64,000 bases of DNA from positions 62,001-126,000 of the forward strand of contig JALLLT010000062.1 in assembly GCA_025266875.1 (NCBI GenBank), given 5' to 3'. Shown here in pieces: positions 11,680-21,058 of the stretch (positions are counted from its first letter, which is position 1; every line of letters starts with the position of its first letter). Origin of the DNA: Fennellomyces sp. T-0311 (taxonomy: Eukaryota; Mucoromycota; Mucoromycetes; Mucorales; Lichtheimiaceae). Both the position numbers and the translations under genes were made by a program. The notes below the pieces were generated by a model. It was not told the DNA's origin, ran no database searches, and saw nothing but the letters and a program-made list of their open reading frames with translations.

Positions 11680-11736
11680 AAAATAAAAAGTTGTTGGCCA
11701 CCAAAAAAATTGTTGCTGGATATGATAAATATTTTT

Positions 11737-12934
11737 TTAAAGTGCCCAAGAAGGCTGATCAGCCATAAGAGCGGCACTCATAACTTTGCGCTCCTCGTCT
11801 ACTTCCTCCCTCAGCTGGAACTCGCCATCGCTCTTTCTTCCGCGGCCAGTTCCTACACGGTCGGGAGCGATGCCGGCCTCATACCCAACACCTTCCCCTT
11901 GAGCACCGGCATCCTCCATCGCGACATCTTGGCCATAGTGGCGCTGTTGTCTCTTGCCCTTGTTGGTGTAGCCATCAAGTTTGGCAAAGTACCGGGCCAC
12001 CTACATAACAACGCCGTATTTTCAGAAAAATAAAGCTCTTTCCTAAGAAAAATCCTTACCCCTTCCGTGCGAAACGCAGGTACTCGATAACGCAGGACTT
12101 TCGTGCTGCCTTCCATGTCACTGAGTTCTGGAGACATGCACTCACGTTCCAGATATCTCTTTCCGCCAGGAAAAGTTGCTTCCAGCGTAGTCGAGTTCAT
12201 GTTATACGCGGCGATGCGCGCCTTCAGCTTCTACAGATCATTTTATACATTAGAACTTGGTCTTTCTATATTTTAATAGATACAAACATCCGTCACCCGG
12301 TTCGTTCGTCGACTTCTGCGCATCTTTGCATTTGCCTTGGCCTTGGGCGTGTTGTATTTTCTTCGCAGCGTGTTGTAGTACGTCTGCACTGCGCTGCGAA
12401 TGAACTTGCGATCGTTCACGGCACCTGGCTGTGCGTGAACATAGTCCGTTACAGCCTTGGCCATCTCCTTGTTGGCCTCGGCACGATAAGTTCCCGTGAA
12501 GTCGAACTCCATCGGTGCCACTGGATCGTTTTGCAACGACTTCACTCTTTTATGCACCAGATCCTAAGCACATGATAAATACTTGCTCATCTCAGTTTCT
12601 TGATTCATTCTACCTCAACAGCGCGACGTTCTTCCTGGCTGTATTCGACAGCTGCAGGTACAGCGGGCATGGTGGTAGCCACAGCCCCGGGAACCACAAC
12701 AGACTGGCTCGCGAGCTGCTGGCTGGCAAGCAGAGCACTCATATGTTGCATCTGCTGCTCGTTCTCGAGTAGCCGTGCCTGCAGCTGATTTACTTGGTCC
12801 TGCAGCTGATTGTTTTGGTCCTGCAGACCATGGACCATTGCAATCAAAGACTGCATAGCCTCAGCATTCTCTTGAGCGCGGATACGCTCAAAGTGCGTCA
12901 ACTCGTTGTTGTTGTTGTTGTTGTTGTTGGACAT
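11737..12934 (-). CDS. CACTA-associated coiled-coil accessory protein (element A)
   Basis: Four exons are inferred. Exon 1 (12934 to ~12605) gives an Asn-rich start (MSNNNNNNNN) and a heptad coiled coil rich in QxxNNQLQDQVNQL. Exon 2 (~12560-12273) gives a basic region ending NRVTD. Exon 3 (~12240-12060) carries the conserved ECMSPELSD motif. Exon 4 (~12000-11737) ends LMADQPSWAL. Homologues in B and C end in STLPDWA, so the C-terminal Pro-x-Trp-Ala is conserved. The gene converges on the transposase with about 60 bp between stops. I recognise no database family. By position it resembles the TnpA-like second gene of plant CACTA elements, and that role is inference. Confidence 0.65.
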
Positions 12935-13140
12935 CTAGTATACAAGTAAATACTCTGCACTGCGATAGTATACGTTATGATGGTTTACAGTTGCGTGCTA
13001 GTAGTGGAAAACCGATAAAAAAGCGGGAAGAACCTTATATTGTGTACACTTATTCTATATATACCGGCAAGGACGTTTTCGGCAATGACCGTGATCTCGA
13101 CGAATATAAAAAGGGCATCTCTCAGCTAAACATTGAGTTC
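12935..13140. promoter_or_regulatory. Bidirectional promoter between accessory gene and micro-exon unit (element A)
   Basis: About 200 bp separate the divergent units. TATAAAAA lies at 13105-13112 for the plus-strand unit, and a second TATATATA-type motif lies near 13056. The block containing TATATATACCGGCAAGGACG and a downstream GTGATCTCGACGA is preserved in inverted orientation in B (~30255-30330) and, less well, in C (~46260-46320), which argues for constraint. Confidence 0.55.
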
Positions 13141-13743
13141 GTCTCTCTTTCTACTTTTCACCACTATTAGACCGGAACTCCAGGTAACTCACTACTTTCG
13201 CTATTCTTATCAATGTAATCATCAACACTTTTTGCTCTAGTGCTTCCTGTTGTGCTTTCCTTTCTATCATATTACCCTCAACGAAGCAAACTATCGGTTG
13301 TAGTAAGTTTTCCTCCTATAACGCTAGCTCACATTATACTTTGTCTACACTGCCACCGGGGTTCTCCATTTCAGCAGCTTAATCTATAAAGGTATGCGAT
13401 TTACAAACTTCATTTGCAGGATGATTAACAAACTCTTTTTAAACAGATCTGCCACACCGGGATTGTTTCAAACAGAAGGTACGTTTCTCCTTTTGCTGTA
13501 TGGCAATCCTTTCTAACCCTTACCCTTGTAGTAGTTGTTTCTTTGGCGGTTCCCACGCAGTCTACCTTGACAGCAATATCACTTTTGTCACACTGTTGCT
13601 ATCGCGGTACCCGTTTGCTTTCCAAGGTGAATCTTCCACGCGTTAGTCATCACCATGCCGTTGCGTTCGGGATTTCTGATACTTTCTGCAGTTATCACTA
13701 TCGCCGTCCACATCGGACTACTCTGCGCTATATAGATCCATAG
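13140..13743 (+). ncRNA. Micro-exon transcription unit of element A (possible small membrane peptide)
   Basis: Four GT...AG introns are visible (starting near 13184, 13305, 13392 and 13480) between exons of about 20-60 nt. The last block contains a 26-codon frame starting at 13652 (MPLRSGFLILSAVITIAVHI..., hydrophobic, then a stop). The same hydrophobic frame recurs in B (starting MPFRSGFLIL) and, without the same ATG, in C. It could be a tiny membrane peptide, the last exon of a spliced protein, or a conserved RNA. I see no known family. Confidence 0.35.
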
Positions 13744-13789
13744 AAATTAAATAGTACTATTCGTCTGTTCTGATAATAAAAATGCTACA

Positions 13790-14068
13790 CTGCTAAAACC
13801 ATAATTTGCTACCACCATTTTGCCAATTTTTGCTGCTAAAATTAATAACCGTATCGAATCCAAAAATAAGACGATCCCTGCCTCTTCCGAAATAAACGAC
13901 GCGTGTACCAAAACGGTGCCTCTGTATACGTTTACACAAAAAGAAACCTTCCATGCAGCTTTGATGTACCGCGCCATTACACCAAGATTAAAGTTAAAGT
14001 TGTATACCTGCCGTTTGCATAAAAAACATGGGCCCTCCGATTCGCCGCTCATTTTAATAATCCCCTAG
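13790..14068 (+). other. Conserved short open frame downstream of the micro-exon unit (element A)
   Basis: A frame of about 80 codons contains FAAKINNRIESKN, FTQKETFH and ITPRLKLKLYTC. The same frame is open in C (with FTQKETFH, ITPKLKLKLYTC) and in most of B, where one lost base shifts it after FTQKETFH. It may be another exon of the adjacent unit or simply conserved DNA. Nucleotide similarity is also high, so coding is unproven. Confidence 0.3.
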
Positions 14069-14204
14069 TGGATTATTAATAACGTCGAGTTGCTCTGGAA
14101 TAATCCCCTGTCTTGAAAATGGGGCATTACACCCGGGATTGTCAATAATCCCCTAGCATAGTCTCATACTTCTCACTAGGGGATTATTCCTTTTTCGCCC
14201 AGTG
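14069..14204. repeat. Right subterminal repeats and terminus of element A
   Basis: AATAATCCCCTAG-type motifs and the inverse CTAGGGGATTATT occur repeatedly, and the segment ends in CGCCCAGTG. Motif spelling differs from copy 0 (GAATCCCC) but the arrangement is the same. Confidence 0.6.
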
Positions 14205-14400
14205 GGTACGTCCAGGTCCTCGTCAAATTCGGCCAATTCGGCGAGGTCAGCGTCTGCAGAACTACCAGCTGCATGGGCTGCAGCGGCAGTTGCACGGGTT
14301 ACCGGTCCAGCTGGTCGTCCAAGGGCCAGCGTAGAGGCAGCACGGCCTGGCGTCTGAGAAAGGCGTTGAAGGGGGTGGTCTTCTGTCTGGTTTGTCATAG
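14205..14400 (-). pseudogene. gag: Ty3/gypsy #1 Gag N-terminal part, severed by element A
   Basis: An ATG near 14398 opens a frame encoding MTNQTEDHPL and an Ala-rich then Asp/Glu-rich segment that runs without a stop to the junction with element A at 14204/14205. When element A and one copy of the GGTA duplication are removed, the frame passes directly into the gag frame starting at 7713. This shows that the two pieces were once one gene. Confidence 0.7.
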
Positions 14401-14658
14401 CGTTGGGAAATAGGTACATGTGATCAGAACCAGAGGAATCAGGCTGGATGGAGGAGTGTGCAGAGGTACGGCGGAACTTTAGTTTCTTGGAGAGCTTTTG
14501 AAGTAGGGGTCTAAAACGTCCGAGCAAGGGGTACTCGTTAGAACAAATTCTGGTATGCGCCAAAGAGCGTCGTTGCAGTGCATCAACGTCTCAAAAGAAG
14601 GTTTCTGCTCAATTACAACGTCGAGCACGGTTTCACAGAACCGAATTTCACTACCAAT

Positions 14659-14903
14659 TGTAACAGTGCAGACCACAGTATACTTACAATCGAGTGCGTT
14701 GCTGTAGGTCAGACAATGTTATCAGTAAGACCTGAAGGTGGAACTGTTATATGAGAGTATAAATGATGAGGATTCCTGTATCCAGGAATCCTGCTTTATA
14801 TATACGTCAGATATTAGAGGGTAATAGCTAAGGCGTCTATGATCTACAATCTACGAATTCCATCTAAGCTATACGTAATCCTAATATCCTTATCCAACCA
14901 TGC
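14659..14903 (-). repeat. Candidate 5' LTR of Ty3/gypsy #1 (outer boundary uncertain)
   Basis: On the minus strand this stretch has a TATATATAA promoter-like motif (~14796-14804) followed by a downstream palindromic GGATTCCTG...CAGGAATCC. It ends ...TGTTACA at 14659. Two bases further is TGGTAGTGAAATTCGG (14641-14656), a plausible tRNA primer-binding site because it starts with TGG. The outer (right) edge cannot be fixed without a second LTR. 14903 is a guess, and the LTR could extend to about 15040. Confidence 0.4.
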
Positions 14904-17037
14904 ACCATATGAGTTGTCATATGCTACATCTATCAATACGGTATATGGATACTGCATGGCGATCAACCAGGTTGCAGGTTGGATAACGTCTGCGCACATC
15001 TACCAGTTTCAGAATTTTCACGGATCAGCCACCCTACAATTCATTCACCGAGAGGGTAATAATGTTATTTTTTCGGGAATAAGCCACTTCTTCATCCTCT
15101 TTACCATGGAAATTTTACGATACTGCTCCAATTGCAAATGCAATCACTCCGTCGACCTCTTTACTGGAAAAGCAGATAGCTATAAGACGTGCTTGGTGTG
15201 CCGCCAGAGACAGAGCAACGTGGGACGTCCTATGTCCGACTTTGCCCTGACCCTGGACGAAGTAATTGAAGGACTTCCAGCACGTACTGAAGGTGGATTA
15301 TTGAATGAAAGGTTGCTTTCAAAATAAAGTACTAATTAAAGCCAATGAATTTGTTAGAGGGGGAACCCTACGTGTTTGAAGCTGATGTTCGTATCGAGGG
15401 ACCAATGTTGGAGCTTACCGAGGATCGTGCGTTGCTTCAGTACATTGTCAGTCGCATTGAAGCACGTGTCGGCCACAAATACTACTTCAGGTTTCTCGGC
15501 GATACACGGTTGCGTCATGCTGTCGCGTTCCAGTGCGTATGTTGTCAAAATACCAGTACGCAGCGTCAGGTACCAGACGAGGATCGCGCTCGCCTGCATT
15601 CTCAGATGACGACATACGATTGCAATGGGAAGATTATTGGTTATATTGATCAACGCAATCAATATGTTTACATTTTGATCAAACATAACTTCATCCACCC
15701 TCCTCCTGCACCCCTGGAACACGTTCGCGTGGAAATACCAAGGGAAGTGCAGCAGTTTGTTGTGGATAATGCGGAGAACGATACACCTCAGCGACTGTAT
15801 CGCCGCATGGTGCGCGAGTTTCCTGCTGCAGGTGGAACAGTAACCCAGTCGCAGGTAAGTTCAATGGCTCAGCGAAGATATTGGTACGTTGACATATTGA
15901 TAGATCTATGCGCTGTGGTCTCGAACAACACGGCATCAGCACCAATTGCATCCCAATCAACTTACATCTGCAATTATGCATATTGATAGTGGAATCAATG
16001 GAATTCGAAAGGTACGTAGAAGACAACCATGTGTGCATAACGGTAGCTATATACGCGATGATCACTATGCTACACTAATGGAAGAGACAATATATAGTAT
16101 ATATATTTACAATGAATAAAAATAAACAGATTTTACATTTTTCTGCTGATGGTTTTACTGGTGTTGGATTCGTCACGGAACTATTCAATGTGGCGGCAGG
16201 TCCTATTACATATGCGACCGAGTTTCATGTCGATTGACATATAAAACGAATCGAATGGGGTATGAGCTTTTTGGTGTCGTTGCAAACTTCAATGGGTGTG
16301 GCTTCCCAATTGCATATATGCTTTTGGGAGCCAGTAATGCGCGCGTATCAGATGCAGTGAGAAGACCTTCTAGAATGGATTTTATCTATAGATTCTTCCG
16401 GGGTCTTCCAACAATGGTTTACGACCAAAGTTTGTGTTTTCGGATAAAGATCAAGGCCAGATCAACGCCATTGAGAGAGTCTTTGGTCGTAGATCACTGC
16501 GCCTGTGCCTATGGCATATTGATCATGCCGTTAAGTTGCGACTGAATGAGAATAAGATCAGAGATCCTCATTATGATGTTTACGCTGCGCGTCGCGAATT
16601 CCCTTTTGTTTCGACCCAGTTTGTTCTATATGAAGATCGTAGTGGAAAGCTCTGCCCAGATGCGTCCTTGAGAGAGCAGATCCTGTCTATGATACGGGAA
16701 CATTATCATCTGCATCCACATATCCCTGTTCCAGGTGGTACGTTATAAGTGTGGTTTATGTAGATATAAGACGTGTTGCTGATATCGAGATTAGTTGGCT
16801 ATCGTCAGGCCAGCGTCATATGGCAGCAGTGTGGCCGCGAGATGTACGACTATTGCGTTCGGAACGACCTTCCTGACGTATGGGTTTATATGTACAACCG
16901 TTGGTACCAGGCGCTATGGTGGAATCGATGGGCTCGCAGCTCTCGTGAAGATGACATCCCAATGGCCAAGACAACGATGATGATCGAGGCACAGTGGAGG
17001 GTGCTGAAAAGGGATTTTCTCCTTAACCTTCCTCGGC

Positions 17038-18661
17038 TAGGGCTCTAAACGGGCCATGCCCGACGGGCATCGGGCCAGTTCAGCCGGGCCACACCTGTGG
17101 CCCGTGTCCCGTCGGGCCTAACGAAATGGGCCATGTCTTTTGCTTGAACCCGAAATTACAAGAGCCCAAATTAAAGTGGCCTGCCCGATGAAATCTACAA
17201 TGTAAACGATCTTAATGCAGCAATGACTAATGTAGAAGTGAAATGGGGTTCTGCCTTGTGTTATCGTATATAAGGTTTGGGCAAAAGTCATCTTTATTGT
17301 ATTAGATCATGTAATCGCTATCTTGCACACACTTTTTTGAAACAGCAGAACTTCTGCAAGCAACAAAGGAAGACCAAGAAGTACAAAAAGCCAAAGCGAC
17401 ACAGTGAGACAAACCAGCAATTCGACATCGCAAATGGTGTAGGAATGCATCCTGCTTTGCATTTTTTCAGCAACGTTTTTTCTCTCGATGCCCGTCAAAT
17501 GGAATTCAGGTCGACCATATTGCTTCAGAACGAATTTTTAATCACCACATACAGTACTACTCGACCATATTTATTTTCCATACAACTGAATTTTACCATA
17601 TGACTCAGCTTTGTTTTACCGGCACTCCATTCCATTTCGACATTGTGCATCCCAATCAAAAAAGGGTGGCTGCGTACATACTGTAATGGTGCATACACAG
17701 CCACCCTTATTGTTTTTCAAATAGGTACACTTTTTCAAGCGCACTACTCAAGATGAAGAAGGATGCTTGTCGTAGCTCTTTTTTCTTTATCCAATAGTTT
17801 TCTGCGAAGCACCACCTTTAGTAAGCCAAAGGTTGGTTTTTTTTCGGTAATAAAGCGTCTGTATGGTCGAGGCACTTTTCAATCACTATTGTTATCCTTT
17901 TTTTTCGTGTAATAAAGCTATCATTATACTGATCCACTTTATCTTCACGTTTTACTTCTGCTTACACAATGCCAGCTGGAAATTATCTTTGCTTGAACAC
18001 ATAGCCCTTTCACACTAATACCGATCCTATCCAAGTTCTAAGACATTTGCAGATTAGCGTGCTGCAGGCAGTTTGAATAGTGCTAATTGACGTGAAGTGT
18101 TTGGTGTGGTTATGTGTATGTGTGGACGAAGTAATTCGTGAGACTCTTTATAGGAGAGATTTTATTCCGGAAAAGAGAGAGAGAAACACAAATTGAAAAT
18201 AGTCTATTCTTAAGCTACCGCATGTTACACCAGATACAACTCATTTGTCTCCCGATACCACTGGATACGACATGACGTAGCAGCCTTTCATTGTCGCAAC
18301 TTGGCCCATCAACACCAATCATTATGTAACCGGATCATTGTAGAAACTGCTCAACCTTTTGACAAATCTTTCCATATTAAAGATGTATACTTAGTTGATT
18401 AATCTTTATTTGCAATACACGGTTTTGATAGAATCAAATTACATATATAACAAGGGCCATTTAGATGGACGTTTCATAAAGAAAATACATATGCTTCACA
18501 TTCGGGCACTCGGTCGGGCCAGTGGCCCGACGGGCGGGCCGCTATATAGGACCGTGCCCGTTCGGGCACCCACCTTCATATAGCTTTCCTGGCCCAATGC
18601 CCGAAAATGCCGGGCCAAAACGGGCGGTCCACGGGCCTGCCCGCCCGTATTTAGAGCCCTA
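17038..18661. mobile_element. Non-autonomous hAT-type element
   Basis: The ends TAGGGCTCTAAA and TTTAGAGCCCTA are inverted repeats. The element is flanked by a perfect 8-bp duplication TCCTCGGC (17030-17037, 18662-18669), which is the hAT signature. Both ends carry dense GGGCC/GGCCC and CCCGACGGGC palindromes over 90-150 bp. No hAT dimerisation domain or transposase is visible; a 108-codon frame at 17277-17603 is not recognisable. Removing the element and one duplication restores the MULE E frame. Confidence 0.85.
17662..17708. repeat. Short hairpin inside the hAT element
   Basis: Perfect 11-bp arms AAGGGTGGCTG and CAGCCACCCTT flank a 25-nt loop. The function is unknown; a relic of a smaller insertion or an RNA hairpin are both possible. 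Confidence 0.5.
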
Positions 18662-19098
18662 TCCTCGGCCAAGACTCGATATGCTGGTATATATAATCAT
18701 GAATCAGCAGCTTCCGCTCATAAGAGCAAAGTTTGAGCTGAAGATTATAAATCGACGCCAGGCATTGCAATGGGAGATGAAGTTTGCGAAGTCGTGGCAG
18801 GTTCACACCAAAACACTTCGAGACGTCGGTGAACGTGACGATGCAGATGAGGTATACATGCCATCTTTGGCACAATGGACATGTGGTTGCCCATCATTTG
18901 CTGCCAGCAAATTTATGCTGTGTAAGCACTTGGTTAGCCGGTACAATGAGCATAGACGATCAACAGCACTCTTTGCTGCTCGTCAGGTTTACATTCATCG
19001 TGCTCATACTATACCTTATGTGCAAATTAAGCCTGTACGTTTGCAATATGGACGCTTACATTATTTGTGTTGTTCTGATTATAGCTCATATATATATA

Positions 19099-19192
19099 GG
19101 GTGCTCACACCGGTGCAATTAAATTTTTTTTTAGCCTTTTGCCGTAATACGCTTTTTGGCGACTACCTTTTTCCGTAATACGCTTTTTGGTA
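19099..19192. repeat. Left TIR of Harbinger element F
   Basis: Inverted match to 29006-29099. It contains the duplicated 18-bp motif CCGTAATACGCTTTTTGG, a likely binding site for the element's own proteins. Confidence 0.85.
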
Positions 19193-21058
19193 GCTTGGTG
19201 TCACGGATTAGGTCACATGTGCTCCACAAAGGCTGAGGTGGTTCAAAAGTGTTAACATACCCTCCACAGGCCTCGGCCTACAGTTTATCCTGACACTTTT
19301 ACAATGACAATCCTCGATGACATGATGATCTTTTACACCACTCAAATTCAAGTGAACAACATAATGATTGAACTCTTGATCGCCGAGGATGAGAGAAATA
19401 ATAGTCGCTTGGAGCAAATCGATGAAGAAGACAATGTAGTTCTTACGGCACTCGCTTACCAATATCTCGAATTTGAAAGCATTTTGTTCGAATGCATCGC
19501 GAACATTGCCATGCAGTCGTCTCTTGCGATGAGAATCGTTTATCAAGATATTTTCTATGAGATTTTCCGCGCGTCCCCCGTTTTCATGACAGCAGTTTCA
19601 GTTCGTCGACCACGTCAACGAACTTATCAGACATATACTTGGTGGACTGTTCGCCATCCAAGCTTAAATGACAACATCAATACTCCAGAAAACGATAGGT
19701 TCAAGACCCACTATCGTATTACCCTTGCAGCGTTTGAACGACTAGTGAATGTACTGTCACTCTGTCCAGAGTATGCGGTCAGCGCTAGTCGCGGTGGTTA
19801 TCCCACGGAGGTGCAAGTAGCGGTCGTGCTTTGGCGGTTTGCCAATGCGCTCTTTGGCTTCCGTCTCTTGAAAAACATGCTGGGTATCACTGATGGATCT
19901 GTCAACAAATTCACCAATCGTTTTGTCAAAGCAATGACACGAATCGCTCCGCAATTCATCAACTGGCCATTTAACGACAGTGAACGCACAACAGCTATTG
20001 CCCAGGGTTTCGAGAGCTTAGGTGGCCCACAATCGCGGCGTCTTCCACGTGTGATAGGTGCTATGGATAGCAAGTTGGTAGTTATCCAAAAGCCAAAAGA
20101 ACACGGAAACAGATTTGTGGATCGCAAAAACAATGCGTCTCTTTTGTTGCTTGCTGTCTGCGACTACCAAAAGCGCTTCACTTATGTTAGAACTGGCGAA
20201 TCTGGTACGTATTATACAATATATCAATAGGTGATGTAATAAGTGCTGTATTCTGTAGGACGCGTACACGATGCACGAGCATTTACGTCCAGTGCATTAT
20301 ATCAGAACTTGATCAACATGCCAGAAAGCATGTGCATGGACGGTACATACATCATCGCAGGTTAGTTGATTTAAAAATGTAATAGTTCACGATGAAGTTG
20401 ATTGTTGAATGCTACTAGATGCTGCATTTCCTTTAATGCCTACGGTCCTGACACCTTTTCCACAGAACTCGACAAATGCTCTTCACAAACAGTTCAACAC
20501 GATCTTCTCGGAAACAAGAGGTAAGATTGAACACGCGTTCGGTGCTTTGGTTTCTCGCTGGCGTACCTTGTGGAAGCACCTTTATATGCTCGATGAAGAA
20601 CGTATGGCTAGGACCATTCTTGCTTGCTGCGTCCTACATAATATATGTATCGATGCCAACGATGTTGAAGAGGAAGAGTCGACACCTACGCACAGTGACG
20701 TAGAAGCTGTATATGAGCAGTTTGAAGCCGATGATGATCGCCATGGTTCAGGCGGTGATGCTGTAATCATCGTAAATTCAGAATCGTATTTAAAGATATT
20801 GAAATGCGACTATGTTGCCTTTGATTGCATTTTAGAAGCAAGTATAGTCACTAAAGTCATTTTAAGCCCTCCATAGCATTTAAACTTCCTTCTATGATAA
20901 ATGGTGTCATTTAAATGCTTTTAAAGTTAAATGAATGATGTGGTAGAACGTCTACATATTATTTCCCGTCATGGCTGTAATAACAGCGTAATGTTAATCT
21001 ATGTAAGATACAGATGCTACTTTATTAGTGTTGCACTGGCGAGTGTCCATGTCAATAT

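Larger units (their letters stand above)
7714..14204 (+). mobile_element. CACTA-like (Tnp2-type) DNA transposon A, complete ends
   Basis: The element begins CACTGGGCG at 7714 and ends CGCCCAGTG at 14204, 6,491 bp in all. It is flanked by GGTA at 7710-7713 and 14205-14208. Inside, a transposase gene on the plus strand converges on an accessory gene on the minus strand. A micro-exon unit then runs outward on the plus strand. Both subterminal zones carry short repeats: GGTAAAGGTATTTCCGGT-like on the left and GGGGATTATT-like on the right, shared with copies B and C. The transposase has frameshifts, so this copy is unlikely to be autonomous. Confidence 0.85.
2438..14903 (-). mobile_element. Ty3/gypsy chromovirus-type LTR retrotransposon #1, interrupted and degenerate
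   Basis: Gag (capsid plus CCHC knuckle), protease, reverse transcriptase, RNase H, integrase and a chromodomain follow in order on the minus strand, the order of Ty3/gypsy chromoviruses. The 3' end is cut inside the chromodomain by CACTA copy 0. The gag region is split by CACTA element A at 7714-14204. The 5' LTR appears to lie at about 14659 to at least 14813. No 3' LTR is seen left of copy 0. Several stop codons and a frameshift show that the element is dead. Confidence 0.85.
15108..19095 (+). pseudogene. MULE E transposase (Mutator-like), split by an hAT element
   Basis: The start at 15108 gives MEILRYCSNCKCNH...CLVCRQRQ, a four-cysteine zinc ribbon. A ~30-nt intron with a TACTAAT branch site follows near 15312, then an exon at 15342-15870. 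The MULE core begins near 16130 (FSADGFTGVGF, then TYKTNRMGYELFGVVANF). It continues with FSDKDQGQINAI and LCLWHIDHAVKLRL, and a SWIM zinc finger (CGCPSFAASKFMLCKHL) lies near 18890-18935. One frameshift lies near 16225, within the core. The hAT element at 17038-18661 interrupts the segment between the core and SWIM. The 3' end is cut by Harbinger element F at 19099. MULE ends were not recognised. Confidence 0.75.

Noticed and set aside
17277..17603. 108-codon frame inside the hAT element as a transposase
   Set aside because: No hAT motif and low complexity; the element is judged non-autonomous.
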